64,000 nucleotides of DNA from Helicobacter sp. 10-6591 (GCF_003288805.1 NZ_NHYK01000004.1:36227-100226), one strand, 5' to 3'. Shown: positions 1 through 9,712, numbered from the stretch's first letter. A program made the numbers and translations. Notes: generated by a model from the letters alone, not told the origin.

Positions 1-27
1 TCCTTCTTCTTGCTTGTAAATACTTAT

Positions 28-1017
28 TTAGGCAAACATCGCATATTTAAAATGCTCCATATCATAGCTAGAGAGCCTTGTGCCATCCACTTCACCATAG
101 ATTGCATCAAGGGTGGCTAAATGTTTTGAATCCACCACAATATCGCGTGAAAAATTGAGTAGCACCCATTTATTATCCCAACTTTTAAAAGCAGAATCTA
201 CTAAGCTAGGGTTATGAGATTCTCTAGCTTGTATGGCTTTTAAAACATCATTTGCCACCCATTTGTCTGCTATTTTTACCACACTGCGGACATACTGGTG
301 TTTGCTGTATTCATCTCTATGGACTTTTAACAGATTTGATTGTGAGTGCAAGCTTATACCAAAAGCTTCTCTAGCCTCTAAACCTGAAAGTCTGCATAGC
401 TCTACAAATACTGATGATGCACTGATATTCTCTCCGCGCAAAAGTAGCTCATTATCTTTTGAAGTAATCGTGCGGATACCTGAAATATATTGCCCTTGAT
501 AAGAATCTAGATTTTTACTTACCCATTCAAAGGCTTCCAAAGCTTTTTGCTCTTGGGTCAAACTCGCTTTTTTCAACGAATGCGCCTTATTCTGGAGTGC
601 ATCTCCTAGAAGCAGATTCTTACCTGATTGGTGTGAATCTTTAAGATCTAAGCCCGCGGTAGAGTGCTTTAGCTCCACACTCACAATAACATCAAGATTT
701 TTAGATGCAATGCTTTCCTCCCACCTTGCCTTAAGGACTTTTAGCCAATCAGAAGTGATAATCTCATAATCTTTGTGATTGCCCTCTATTTTTATAGAGG
801 CAATATTTTGTCCTGCTAAACTTAGTGGCAAAGGCATATAGAGCGCAAGGCTTGAGCTTGTAGCAAAATCTACATTGTATGAAAAGTAGAGTTGTGCTTT
901 ATGAGTGCTGCCAGATTCAAAAAGCTCATAGCCAAAGGCTGGGGTGCTAGCAAGCACACCCGCGGCAGTGCAACTTTTTTGTAAGAAATTCCTTCTTTGC
1001 AGATTGATTGCTCCCAT
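28..1017 (-). CDS. kapA: KapA-like Tat-exported catalase-associated protein, transglutaminase-like fold
   Basis: The protein has 329 residues. Its N-terminus (QRRNFLQK, then a hydrophobic stretch ending near TPAFG) is a twin-arginine export signal, so it should act in the periplasm. The region around residues 195-265 resembles a transglutaminase-like core: the pattern FVELCRLSGLEAR is followed by an HQYV histidine and an AND aspartate. The position where the catalytic Cys normally sits appears to be Asn (GENISA), so an active transglutaminase is doubtful. It lies 26 nt downstream of katA on the same strand, as kapA does in H. pylori, where KapA is a Tat-dependent catalase partner. Placement next to katA and the Tat signal support the name; the role in catalase localisation is taken from H. 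pylori. Confidence 0.8.
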   Translation of the reverse strand: MGAINLQRRNFLQKSCTAAGVLASTPAFGYELFESGSTHKAQLYFSYNVDFATSSSLALYMPLPLSLAGQNIASIKIEGNHKDYEIITSDWLKVLKARWEESIASKNLDVIVSVELKHSTAGLDLKDSHQSGKNLLLGDALQNKAHSLKKASLTQEQKALEAFEWVSKNLDSYQGQYISGIRTITSKDNELLLRGENISASSVFVELCRLSGLEAREAFGISLHSQSNLLKVHRDEYSKHQYVRSVVKIADKWVANDVLKAIQARESHNPSLVDSAFKSWDNKWVLLNFSRDIVVDSKHLATLDAIYGEVDGTRLSSYDMEHFKYAMFA

Positions 1018-1043
1018 TTGCTTCTCCTTATCTTAAAGAGATT

Positions 1044-2486
1044 TTATTTGAGCAGCTCAGATACTCTTTTGCCATAGCCGGGGTCAGCTTTAGTGAAATG
1101 CTCTAATTGCAACTTGATAATCCTCTTATCAATGCCCTTCATTGTGCCAGCGATTGTTTGGCATAGGCGCTCTTTTTCATCACTTTTCATCAAGCGATAC
1201 AAATCCCCTGCTTGTGTGTAGTAGTCATTATCCTCAGCTCTATAATCCCATTGCGCCAATTTAGTTTCAGATTCAAAATGCATAGGATCCAAGATAGGCT
1301 CTTTTTGCTTCCAGTCATCTGTGTAGCCATCTAGCATACTTGGCTGGTAGTTACGCATCGAGCCATACGCACCATTTGTCATATAGCCATCACGCACTGT
1401 GCTAGAGATTGGGAATTTTGGTGCGTTGATTGGAAGCTGGTGGTGATTAACCCCTAAGCGATAGCGGTGCGTATCTCCATAAGCGAACAATCGCCCTTGT
1501 AGTAATCTATCTGGACTATACCCAATCCCGGGCACTATGCTTGCAGGATTAAATGCTGCTTGCTCGACTTCTGCAAAGTAATTTTCTGGATTCTTATTAA
1601 GCGTCATAATGCCTATTTCAATAAGCGGATAGTCCTTATGACTCCATACTTTTGTAACATCAAACGGATGGAATCTGTATGTTTTTGCATCAGATTCTGG
1701 CATCACTTGGATTGACACTCTCCATTTTGGATAGTCTTTTCTCGCAATAGAATCATAGAGGTCGCGTTGGTGAGAATCCATATCTTTAGAACGTAACTCT
1801 GCAGCTTGCTCGTTGGTGAGATTCTTAATGCCTTGTAATGTATGGAAGTGGAACTTCACCCAAAATCTTTGATTTTTCGCATTGATAAGGCTAAATGTGT
1901 GGCTACCATAGCCATTCATATGTCTGTAACTCGCTGGAATTCCTCTATCACCCATAAGATAGGTTACTTGATGCAAAGATTCTGGAGTTTGCGCCCAAAA
2001 ATCCCACCAAGATTCTGTGCTTTGGATATGCGTTTTTGGGTCTCTCTTTTGGGAATGGATAAAATCAGGGAATTTATAAGGGTCGCGGATAAAAAATATA
2101 GGTGTGTTGTTTCCTACCAAATCCCAGTTTCCTTCTGTCGTATAAAACTTCACTGCAAATCCTCGTGGGTCTCTTACTGCATCAGCAGAGCCAGATTCTG
2201 GAGCGACGGTTGAAAATCGTATAAACATAGGCGTTTTTGTGCCTTTTTTAAACACTGCTGCTTTTGAATACTGACTAATATCTCTTGTGGCTTCAAATAC
2301 TCCATGTGCCCCACTACCTCTAGCATGCACCACACGCTCTGGAATCCTCTCCCTATCAAATGCAGCAAGCTTTTCTAAATACCAAGTATCTTGCAAGAGA
2401 AGCGGTCCTCTAGGTCCTACGCTCATTACATTTTGATTGTCTGCTACGGCTCTACCTGTGGTAGTTGTCAATTGTTTAAATGCCAT
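1044..2486 (-). CDS. katA: Catalase KatA (monofunctional haem catalase)
   Basis: This is a 480-residue small-subunit haem catalase that breaks down hydrogen peroxide. The distal His54 lies in RVVHARGSGAHG, the distal Asn in DLVGNNTP (126-127), and the haem-ligand Tyr336 in GRLFAYGDTHRYRLG. The core is full length. The protein ends at RVSELLK and lacks the lysine-rich tail of the 505-residue H. pylori KatA. No Sec signal is seen. kapA follows 26 nt downstream and is probably co-transcribed. The gene is preceded by an AT-rich region with a perfect 14-bp palindrome that could be a Fur/PerR-type operator. A start at 2486 gives MAFKQL with a GGAG-like ribosome site just upstream. Confidence 0.97.
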   Translation of the reverse strand: MAFKQLTTTTGRAVADNQNVMSVGPRGPLLLQDTWYLEKLAAFDRERIPERVVHARGSGAHGVFEATRDISQYSKAAVFKKGTKTPMFIRFSTVAPESGSADAVRDPRGFAVKFYTTEGNWDLVGNNTPIFFIRDPYKFPDFIHSQKRDPKTHIQSTESWWDFWAQTPESLHQVTYLMGDRGIPASYRHMNGYGSHTFSLINAKNQRFWVKFHFHTLQGIKNLTNEQAAELRSKDMDSHQRDLYDSIARKDYPKWRVSIQVMPESDAKTYRFHPFDVTKVWSHKDYPLIEIGIMTLNKNPENYFAEVEQAAFNPASIVPGIGYSPDRLLQGRLFAYGDTHRYRLGVNHHQLPINAPKFPISSTVRDGYMTNGAYGSMRNYQPSMLDGYTDDWKQKEPILDPMHFESETKLAQWDYRAEDNDYYTQAGDLYRLMKSDEKERLCQTIAGTMKGIDKRIIKLQLEHFTKADPGYGKRVSELLK

Positions 2487-2523
2487 TTGAGTCTCCTTAT
2501 GATTTATTGTTTAAAGGCTCGGT

Positions 2524-2537
2524 AATTATTAATAATT
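2524..2537. promoter_or_regulatory. AT-rich 14-bp palindrome upstream of katA, candidate Fur/PerR operator
   Basis: AATTATTAATAATT is a perfect palindrome starting 38 nt upstream of the katA start codon. The spacing and the ATTA..TAAT character resemble Fur and PerR boxes, which control katA in Campylobacter and Helicobacter. AT-rich palindromes are common by chance at this base composition, so this is only a candidate. Confidence 0.35.
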
Positions 2538-2671
2538 TTTATTAATTGATATTAAATATCTTAAGATTTTTTGGAGGTATTTTTGAGACAGATAGAGATT
2601 TTATTTTGTGATTGGGGGTTGCAGAAATTTGGTGGTATCCTTGTGAGGATACGGATGTAGATTCCCAAGTG

Positions 2672-5600
2672 CTAGAAATAGAATCCTAGGCTAAGCATTC
2701 CATTTACTATTGTATAGCTTTTGGTGTTCTCTATGCTTGCACTAACGTGGGTGAAATAATCTCTGTATTGCCAACGAACATTGGCACCAGCATAGACACT
2801 AGAGGTATTAAGCGAGGCAGTTTGCACAAAGTGCTGTGAATTAACGAAGTCTTTAAAGCTTGCACGTGATTGGATACTATCAAGAAATCGGATTGTATAG
2901 AATCCAAATACAGAGAGATCTAGCTCATTTAATCCGATAGGCAATGTGTATATTATATGTGCGCCTAGCGATGCACCCATTGCGTTGTATGTGGCTGCCT
3001 CTCTCTTGATGGCAAATATTTCTCCGCTTTCCTTGTATCCGCTTTGGCTTACCCCGCTGGCATTGGTAAGTACCATAGGCTTTAGTGTGAAGTTCTTGGT
3101 CAAAGCGATGTCCTTGCTTAGGCCTAGCTGTGCAAAGTAACTAGTTGTATTGTATTTTGCGCTAGCATTGCCTGCGCCTATGATGGTGCGTGTAGCAGTG
3201 TTATTTCTTAAGCCTATACTAGTGCTTCCTAGAAGTGAGAAGCTTCCTAGGTTATATATTATGCTCGCACCAAGTGAGTAGGTATTTCCACCGCGTTCAG
3301 TGTAAGTATGGCTAGCCGTATTTTTTGCATAGTCGCCAAACATTCCTAAAATGATGTTGTTTTGCACACGAGCTTTGTATTGTAGTCGCGTAGAAAGCGT
3401 GCTTGCAGTGTAGTTCTTATGATTCATTTTGGAATAGCTGGTATCAAGCGTCATTTGCTGATTCTTTGGAGTGCGGAATGCATTAGCTAAGACATTTTGC
3501 ATATAACCCGCACTAGCTAGCCGTATAGGTGAATTCTTGCTAGCGCGAAAGGTATTATCCATAGGCGTTAAGATAAAGCCTAATGAGGTGAAATTATGGT
3601 TTTGCTGGGCATTTAACTCATCAGCAATGGTGTCTAGAGATGCATTTTCAGCGATAGAATCTAGTGTGTTGGAAAATGTTTGCCAATCTACGAAATCCAG
3701 TCGTTTGAAAAACTCATCATAGACAGTATTGCCCTGCGTGTCCTTATAAATAGAAGAGAGTGCGTGAGATATTTCACTTGACATAGTAGTTTTGAGTGCA
3801 TCAGTTTTGAGTTCAGCAGTTAGTGTCTGTGTGGTCTGGTCAAATTTGATACTAAGTGTGCGTGTATCAGTAACCTCTATATTTGAGAAATTTGCGTTAT
3901 TTGCATTGGTATTCAGAAATGCCAGATTGAATTTTAGTGAATCCCCAGATTTTATGCGTTCGCCGTCTTTATTATATACAGGGAGAAGCTCAAGCGTCCC
4001 GCCTTTGATGTCGTAGTTTGTAGCTTTCATATCAGTATGCATAGTATTGCCATCTTTGCCTTTAATGAACCCTATGACAAGCTTGCCTTGATTATCCTGA
4101 GTGTATTTGCCTTGAATATCTAGTGTTTGTTGTTCTTTAGAGTCTTTGAGCGAAGTGGTATCAGGGGTGAATCCTGCATAGACAATACCACTATTGTTAT
4201 TGACTTCACCTTCTAATTTACCATTACCTCCTAGCATACCGCTATCTTTGAGAGTAACATTTGTGATTTTTACTGGATTATTAGCAGTAAGAAGCGTATT
4301 GAGATTCTGTGTGGAGTTGGCTTGGTTTGCAGTGAGATAGGCGCTTGTAGAATCTGCTAGTGTGCTTTGGACAAGGAGCAAACCTTGATTGCTAATTTCT
4401 GCACTCTCTGCACTGCCTTGTAGAGCATGGATAACACCACCATCTTTAGCGTAAAGATTCTGTACTTTGACATTGTTATGTAATATCACAGAGCCACCAT
4501 TGATTGCTACGACATTTTTGACTAGGACATCATTTGCAGCTTGTGAAGTTTGAGGCTGAGCAGCTTGGGTTTGAGTAATCTGAGTATTTTGAGCTTTATT
4601 ATCCTTGCCTGTGAGTTTAAGCACACCCTTATCTTCAGCATAGGCATTACTTTCTTTTAGCCAAGCTTTGATTTCTAACACACCTTCTTGCACTCTTGTT
4701 GCACCTTTATAAGTGGTATCACCCTCTAGCACAAGCATGCCACTACCCTTTTTGATAAGGCCGATTTTCTGTATGTCTTTGATTGCTTCTGAGGGTGAAT
4801 TGAGTGCGTTTTTGAGATGATACTTATCGTTGTATTCCTTTTGTCCTATAGTATTTGTGAAAGTATAGGTGACATTTGAATTATCTGTTTTATAGCCTGT
4901 GTCTATAGTATAAAACGCTTGTTTTTCCAACTTTTTATCAGCGACATCATAGAAGTTTGCCACATCTTCTTTATTCATTCTATTAGCATCAAGAGTTGCG
5001 ATTCCACCCAGTGCTTTATTGGCATCCACTATGCCTTGACCGATAATTTCTTCTTTTTCCATATAGACCACTGAAACTGGATATGTTGTATCTTGTTTTG
5101 CTACATCTAAATCATTTTTTAGCACCTCTTTTGTGATAACTTCTACAACCCCCTCATCATTATCATCTCTTTTATAGCCCATTTCTTTGAGATCTTTTTT
5201 TAAAACATCAAGTTTTATTTTATCGCCATCTTTAGCAGCTTTATAATCATTTTCTTTTGTATAAATCACAGTCCAAAAAGTATGTCTTAAATTTGGTGTT
5301 ACATTTTTCATTATTATCATTTTTGGAAGCTCGACATTCTTATTAGCTGTTGTGAGAAGTGTATCAGCTACTTGCTTGGCTTTTAAGAAAGGGTATTTTT
5401 GCTGTATTAGTGCGGCTACGCCTGTTACATAAGGTGTAGCAAAGCTTGTTCCTGCAGAATTTCTCTCTACTAATTCTTGATCTATTTGATTGTTGTTAGA
5501 AGTATCAGCATATCCATATCTCCCATTTGCTGTGATCAAATGCTGACTGGGAGCAAGTAAAGCATACAAAGATGACCCACCTCTAAAAAGATTACTATGA

Positions 5601-6550
5601 GCAAAAATTCCTTGTTTTTCGGTCAGGATAAATGCCATTTTCTCGCTTATAGTCTTTTTATGCTTATCGGTGGTTATATTTGCATTCTTGTATTGTTCTA
5701 TAAAATGTTTTCTTTCCTCTTCGGTAAAAGAATCAAATTTCAGTGACCCATCATTATTTTTGGTAACTTTCTCAGGGTTAAACCCACCTACAACAATAAG
5801 TTCTCTATAGCTTTCATCATAGGTTGGCAAGGTTGAATTTGCTCGGTTTGAAATGATTCCATCGTTTCCAGAACCAACAATATTTAATACATCATATTGC
5901 TTTGCAAGGTCTGCTAGAATCTGTGCGTGCATCATACTTTGCTCTGTTTTTAGCAGCTTTTGGAAGTCATCTACGCTTATATTATCTGCACTACTATAAT
6001 CCCCGTTTATAGATTCAAATCCATTGCCCCATTTGCGATTGATAAGTGGAAAGCCAACATCACTTGCATAGCTGTGATTGATAATCCTTGCACCAGCTTT
6101 AATCATCGTTTCTGTATCACTTTTGAGATGTTCAAATCTGTAGGCAGGAGATGGATTAAGATAGGCTAGTCCAAAGTATTTTGTATCATATGCTACGCCT
6201 TTGAGGCTTTCGTGATTACCAGTGATAATGGATGCCACTTGTGAACCATGCTGTGTCCTCCCTTTATCAATTGTGAATCTAAAAATCTCATTGGGGTCTA
6301 AAACACTATTGATCAATCCAACGTCTTTGCCTGTTAGTATAGGGTTAAGAGGGTTAAACACACCATCTATGATACCTACGACTACGCCTTTGCCTGTAAT
6401 GGTTGGATTATTCCTATAAGCATCATACAGATTTATAAGTTCGTTTGGTTTAGTATTTGAGTTACCTACTGCATCTGCAGCGTTTGAAGCCAGCATGGAA
6501 ACAAAGACTAACGAAAGCGAGAAAACAGTAAGTTTAGTCATTTTACTCAT
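2672..6550 (-). CDS. Subtilisin-type (S8) serine protease autotransporter
   Basis: The protein has 1292 residues. A Sec signal (about residues 1-27) is followed by an S8 peptidase domain: Asp62 in GIIDG, His101 in QHGSQVAS, oxyanion Asn229 in SGND, and Ser369 in SAGTSFATP. A passenger-associated repeat begins near KKGSGMLVLEGDTTYKG. A Thr/Asn/Gln-rich beta-helical stem follows, then a beta-barrel of about 270 residues ending in the outer-membrane signature LGFYF. It should reach the surface by type V secretion and cleave itself or host or bacterial proteins (SphB1/NalP-like by architecture). The triad looks intact. The substrate cannot be read from sequence. It lies 185 nt upstream of katA on the same strand but probably forms its own unit. 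Confidence 0.93.
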   Translation of the reverse strand: MSKMTKLTVFSLSLVFVSMLASNAADAVGNSNTKPNELINLYDAYRNNPTITGKGVVVGIIDGVFNPLNPILTGKDVGLINSVLDPNEIFRFTIDKGRTQHGSQVASIITGNHESLKGVAYDTKYFGLAYLNPSPAYRFEHLKSDTETMIKAGARIINHSYASDVGFPLINRKWGNGFESINGDYSSADNISVDDFQKLLKTEQSMMHAQILADLAKQYDVLNIVGSGNDGIISNRANSTLPTYDESYRELIVVGGFNPEKVTKNNDGSLKFDSFTEEERKHFIEQYKNANITTDKHKKTISEKMAFILTEKQGIFAHSNLFRGGSSLYALLAPSQHLITANGRYGYADTSNNNQIDQELVERNSAGTSFATPYVTGVAALIQQKYPFLKAKQVADTLLTTANKNVELPKMIIMKNVTPNLRHTFWTVIYTKENDYKAAKDGDKIKLDVLKKDLKEMGYKRDDNDEGVVEVITKEVLKNDLDVAKQDTTYPVSVVYMEKEEIIGQGIVDANKALGGIATLDANRMNKEDVANFYDVADKKLEKQAFYTIDTGYKTDNSNVTYTFTNTIGQKEYNDKYHLKNALNSPSEAIKDIQKIGLIKKGSGMLVLEGDTTYKGATRVQEGVLEIKAWLKESNAYAEDKGVLKLTGKDNKAQNTQITQTQAAQPQTSQAANDVLVKNVVAINGGSVILHNNVKVQNLYAKDGGVIHALQGSAESAEISNQGLLLVQSTLADSTSAYLTANQANSTQNLNTLLTANNPVKITNVTLKDSGMLGGNGKLEGEVNNNSGIVYAGFTPDTTSLKDSKEQQTLDIQGKYTQDNQGKLVIGFIKGKDGNTMHTDMKATNYDIKGGTLELLPVYNKDGERIKSGDSLKFNLAFLNTNANNANFSNIEVTDTRTLSIKFDQTTQTLTAELKTDALKTTMSSEISHALSSIYKDTQGNTVYDEFFKRLDFVDWQTFSNTLDSIAENASLDTIADELNAQQNHNFTSLGFILTPMDNTFRASKNSPIRLASAGYMQNVLANAFRTPKNQQMTLDTSYSKMNHKNYTASTLSTRLQYKARVQNNIILGMFGDYAKNTASHTYTERGGNTYSLGASIIYNLGSFSLLGSTSIGLRNNTATRTIIGAGNASAKYNTTSYFAQLGLSKDIALTKNFTLKPMVLTNASGVSQSGYKESGEIFAIKREAATYNAMGASLGAHIIYTLPIGLNELDLSVFGFYTIRFLDSIQSRASFKDFVNSQHFVQTASLNTSSVYAGANVRWQYRDYFTHVSASIENTKSYTIVNGMLSLGFYF

Positions 6551-6698
6551 CCTTTCGTTTTTGTTGAGATCTTCTTTTAGGGAAGATTGTACTTTGATAA
6601 CGATGTAATTTAATAAATTTCGAAATCAAAAATAGAATCTTGGATAAGAGAATTTTCAAAAATTTACACTCCCAATCTCGCTTTAAAGCCTTCTTGTT

Positions 6699-7943
6699 CT
6701 ATGAGACATTTTTGCTCTGATAAAGCTTACCTAGCCTATAGCCTACATAGCTCCACACTATACTAAGCCAACTACCGCATAAAAGTGCTATGTGTATGCT
6801 GATACTAGAGAGAAAACCTTCAATCTGCGCACTTAGAGCATCTCCTCCACGATACACAACAGAGTCTAAAAAATTTTTCACTTTATATTTCTCGCTTACA
6901 CTTAATGGAACAAAAAGCATTTCTCTGCCGGGTTTTATAAACGCATATTCCCCTATGCGGCGGATACACATCACAATGACAAAAGGCATAAAGCTAGGAT
7001 GTGTACAGACTAAGAGTAAAAAGCCAATCCCCACAACACAACCAAGCACAGATAAAAGTGCTTTGATTCCAAAAAGTTTAGCAATCTTAGCGGTGAGGAA
7101 AAGTTGGATAAATAGACTTGAGAGCTGTACAATTAATTCAATCCTAGCAAATATCTGCGTCCTTGTTTCTATACTGAAAAATTGTGCTTTAATCACGCGG
7201 GCTTGCTCCATATACAGAAATGTACTAATACTTGTTAGCAGAATAATAAAGCATACCAATAACATGAGATAGCGAGATTTTGCAATAAGAAAGATTGCTT
7301 CAAGTGGATTCTTAGAGCCTATGGGAAGAGAGAAATTCTCGTTATTTTTTATAAGCTGATATTTGCACCCAAAGGCTAAAAGGAGACAAAGAGTAGAAAG
7401 CACAAGAAAATTTCCAATACCAAGGAAAGTCACAAGCAGCCCAACCAAAAATGACCCGCAAATACTACCTAAGCTTGCTCCTGCAGCCAGAATACCAAAA
7501 AGCCTTCTGCTAGAATCTACTCCAAAAACATCTGCTAACACACTCCAAGCAATAGATATAATAAATACATTAAACACGCTCACCCACACAAAAAACACCC
7601 TACATAGCCACAAAAACATGTCGCTTTCTCTGTCAATAAAATTAATAGCGATATAAAAACCTATAAGATTTGAAATAAAGAAGGCAAAAAGACCTGTCGT
7701 GTAATGTCGTTTTTTGATATATGAACTAAGAGTTATAGCAAGAAAAGAGAATAGACAAATAGTGATAAATGTCGCCAAAAAGAGCCATTTAAGCTCATTA
7801 TGATGCCCAGTGAGTGCTAGTGCATCGCGTAGAGGGCGCAAGATGGCATAAGACAAAAAGACCAAAAATACAAGCGAAAAACCAAAGATGAGATGTTTTC
7901 TTTCGCTTGATTTGAGAGAAAGTATATTGCTGATTTGTCTCAT
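6699..7943 (-). CDS. MFS / NTP-NDP-exchanger-like membrane carrier
   Basis: The protein has 414 residues and about 11-12 hydrophobic segments, so it is an inner-membrane carrier. The N-terminal ILRPLRDALALTG resembles the conserved start of the Tlc (ATP/ADP) carrier-like group within the MFS superfamily. The loop FGVDSSRRLFGILAAGASLGSICGS is also typical of those proteins. Free-living bacteria carry distant members whose substrate is unknown, so nucleotide exchange should not be assumed. It is followed by the autotransporter gene after 148 nt. No regulatory site was recognised. Confidence 0.7.
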   Translation of the reverse strand: MRQISNILSLKSSERKHLIFGFSLVFLVFLSYAILRPLRDALALTGHHNELKWLFLATFITICLFSFLAITLSSYIKKRHYTTGLFAFFISNLIGFYIAINFIDRESDMFLWLCRVFFVWVSVFNVFIISIAWSVLADVFGVDSSRRLFGILAAGASLGSICGSFLVGLLVTFLGIGNFLVLSTLCLLLAFGCKYQLIKNNENFSLPIGSKNPLEAIFLIAKSRYLMLLVCFIILLTSISTFLYMEQARVIKAQFFSIETRTQIFARIELIVQLSSLFIQLFLTAKIAKLFGIKALLSVLGCVVGIGFLLLVCTHPSFMPFVIVMCIRRIGEYAFIKPGREMLFVPLSVSEKYKVKNFLDSVVYRGGDALSAQIEGFLSSISIHIALLCGSWLSIVWSYVGYRLGKLYQSKNVS

Positions 7944-8039
7944 TGTGTGCCTTGAAGCATTTGGATATAAAAAATAGTAGTAGATATTAATTAATAAAAA
8001 TTATTGATTAGTTAAGATCAAAGATTGTTGGGTGTGGAG

Positions 8040-9068
8040 TTAATTGAGAAGTTTTTGTATGTGCCCATTGCTTGGACTGACAATACTAAAAAATGCACTT
8101 TCAATCAAGAGTTTGCTAGCAGCTGCACCATGTAAATATCCATTAGCACCGCAGTGCATTACACAAAGATTTGCTAACTCATTGACAAGAGGTATAAGGT
8201 CAAATTTGACACGCAATACAGAATCTAATGCGTCTGTATCGTGTATTTTGTCTGCTAAGTAGAGTATTTGCTCGCGTAAAGATTGCAATCTTGATTGCAG
8301 AGATTGCAGATATTCTTTTTGCAAATAGCTTTTGGCTATCTCTTTGATTGCGCATTCACCTAGTCCTAGTCCCATGCCACATTGCATTAACACAAATCCA
8401 GCAGTTATCTTTGGCAGAATATCGCTTGCAGCATTACTTAAAATATTTTCCTCACTGACAAAATAGTCTTTAAATATTGTTGCAAAAGTACCAGAGCCTT
8501 CGTAGGCAGAAAATGGTGGTGTGGGTTTGAGTTTGAGAGCTTCATTACAATGTATAAGCGCAAAAACGCAGTTTTGTGCGCAAAATGTAGAATCTTCAAT
8601 CTGCGCAATGACAGCAAAATAATGTCCCACTTGTAAATTTGACACCCACGAAAGCGTGCCATTGATTATGATTCCATTTTCCACATATCTTGCTTTAAGG
8701 CGTATTTTTTCTAGACCCGCAAATGCTTTGAGTGGGTTTGATAAACCAGTGCCGCCTAGAATCTCCCCGCTTGATAGTTTGGCAAAAAGCTCCTTTTGGC
8801 TTGGTTTAGGATTACAAGAATTCAGCAAATACCATATAAGACTTGCCTGCGCCCATACACAAAAGCCTGTGTTGCCACAGACTTTTGACACCTTAGCTAT
8901 ATTCATAGTCATTTCAGCTAATCCAGAAATGCCTCCGCGCATAAACGCACTATAAAAACCATTTTCGCCAAGTTTGCGCAAGATTTCACCAGGATACATA
9001 CCTGAGTGGATTTGCGCGCGTAATGGTTTGAGTAGAGCAAGTGTAGATTCTATGGGCGCATGCTGCAT
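8040..9068 (-). CDS. Acyl-CoA-dehydrogenase-fold flavoprotein, possible organosulfur monooxygenase
   Basis: The protein has 342 residues, short for the acyl-CoA dehydrogenase family (about 380). The helical N-domain (about 1-100), the beta domain with GGTGLSNP and GTLSWVSNL, and a C-terminal helical domain with HCGANGYLHGAAASKLL are recognisable. At the C-terminus the usual catalytic Glu-Gly-Thr motif is replaced by IVSPSNGHIQKLL, so normal alpha-beta dehydrogenation is unlikely. The same fold is used by flavin monooxygenases of the SfnC/DszC type that attack C-S bonds. The gene starts 1 nt after osmC and lies beside an SsuABC-type importer that has no ssuD nearby. A role in organosulfur breakdown is inferred from these neighbours only. 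Confidence 0.65.
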   Translation of the reverse strand: MQHAPIESTLALLKPLRAQIHSGMYPGEILRKLGENGFYSAFMRGGISGLAEMTMNIAKVSKVCGNTGFCVWAQASLIWYLLNSCNPKPSQKELFAKLSSGEILGGTGLSNPLKAFAGLEKIRLKARYVENGIIINGTLSWVSNLQVGHYFAVIAQIEDSTFCAQNCVFALIHCNEALKLKPTPPFSAYEGSGTFATIFKDYFVSEENILSNAASDILPKITAGFVLMQCGMGLGLGECAIKEIAKSYLQKEYLQSLQSRLQSLREQILYLADKIHDTDALDSVLRVKFDLIPLVNELANLCVMHCGANGYLHGAAASKLLIESAFFSIVSPSNGHIQKLLN

Positions 9069-9069
9069 T

Positions 9070-9606
9070 CTAAGCCTTTACTTCCAAATCTACTGCGCGT
9101 AAGATTGTGTTTGCCACCGGAGAATATTTTGTCGCATGTGCGATCAGTTTGTCTTGGACTTCTTTTGAAGCATCAGATTCAAGATTGACTTTTACACGCA
9201 CTGATGTAAAACCTAATGGTTTATCTTTTGAAAGATCACCTGTGCCCCAAACAGCAGTAATGTTTAAATCGCCCTCTAGCTCTAGTTCTAGCTTTGTGAT
9301 CACAATATTTTGTGCGATTGCATTGGCGTGGATTCCCACCGCCAGACAACTTCCAAGTGCTGCAAGCACTGCTTCGCTAGGATTTGGTGCAGTATCATCA
9401 CCAAGCAAGGTTGGTGGCTCATCCACAATATATGCTGGTAGGTTACGGATATAGTTTGCATGGCGGAATTTACCTTCTGCAACGGTTTTGCATTTAAGTG
9501 TTTTGATCACCTCCGGATTTGCCTTACCATCTTTTATGAGCTGTTCTAAGCCTGCCTTATCGATTGGATCTAAACGTGTGCAACTTGTAGCTACGACTTT
9601 TTCCAT
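9070..9606 (-). CDS. OsmC/Ohr family protein
   Basis: The 178-residue protein has the OsmC fold signature PNPSEAVLAALGSCLAVGIHANA, with a family cysteine in GSCLAVG. Many members are thiol peroxidases that reduce organic hydroperoxides; others have no known activity. The first catalytic Cys of classical OsmC/Ohr is less clear here (Cys9 and Cys39 are the other candidates), so peroxidase activity is not certain. It forms a two-gene unit with the flavoprotein gene 1 nt downstream, which suggests a joint role, for instance handling reactive sulfur or peroxide by-products. A hairpin at 9663-9701 separates it from the ABC transporter genes. Confidence 0.8.
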   Translation of the reverse strand: MEKVVATSCTRLDPIDKAGLEQLIKDGKANPEVIKTLKCKTVAEGKFRHANYIRNLPAYIVDEPPTLLGDDTAPNPSEAVLAALGSCLAVGIHANAIAQNIVITKLELELEGDLNITAVWGTGDLSKDKPLGFTSVRVKVNLESDASKEVQDKLIAHATKYSPVANTILRAVDLEVKA

Positions 9607-9662
9607 AATTCATCCTTTTATTTGGTTTGTTAGTTGCTCAAAAAGCAACTAGAGATATAAAA

Positions 9663-9701
9663 TCTCTAGAATCAATGGAGGACTTCCACAGATTCTAGAG
9701 A
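9663..9701 (-). terminator. Hairpin terminator after the SsuABC-type operon
   Basis: An 11-bp perfect inverted repeat (TCTCTAGAATC at 9663-9673, GATTCTAGAGA at 9691-9701) encloses a 17-nt loop that can fold further. Read on the minus strand, the stem is followed by TTTTATATC. It sits 12 nt past the stop of the ATPase gene, as expected for an intrinsic terminator. Confidence 0.6.
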
Positions 9702-9712
9702 CTTCTTAAGTC

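Noticed and set aside
2635..2652. A 7-bp hairpin (GTATCCT/AGGATAC) after the autotransporter gene
   Set aside because: The stem is short and no T run follows on the minus strand, so it was not called a terminator.
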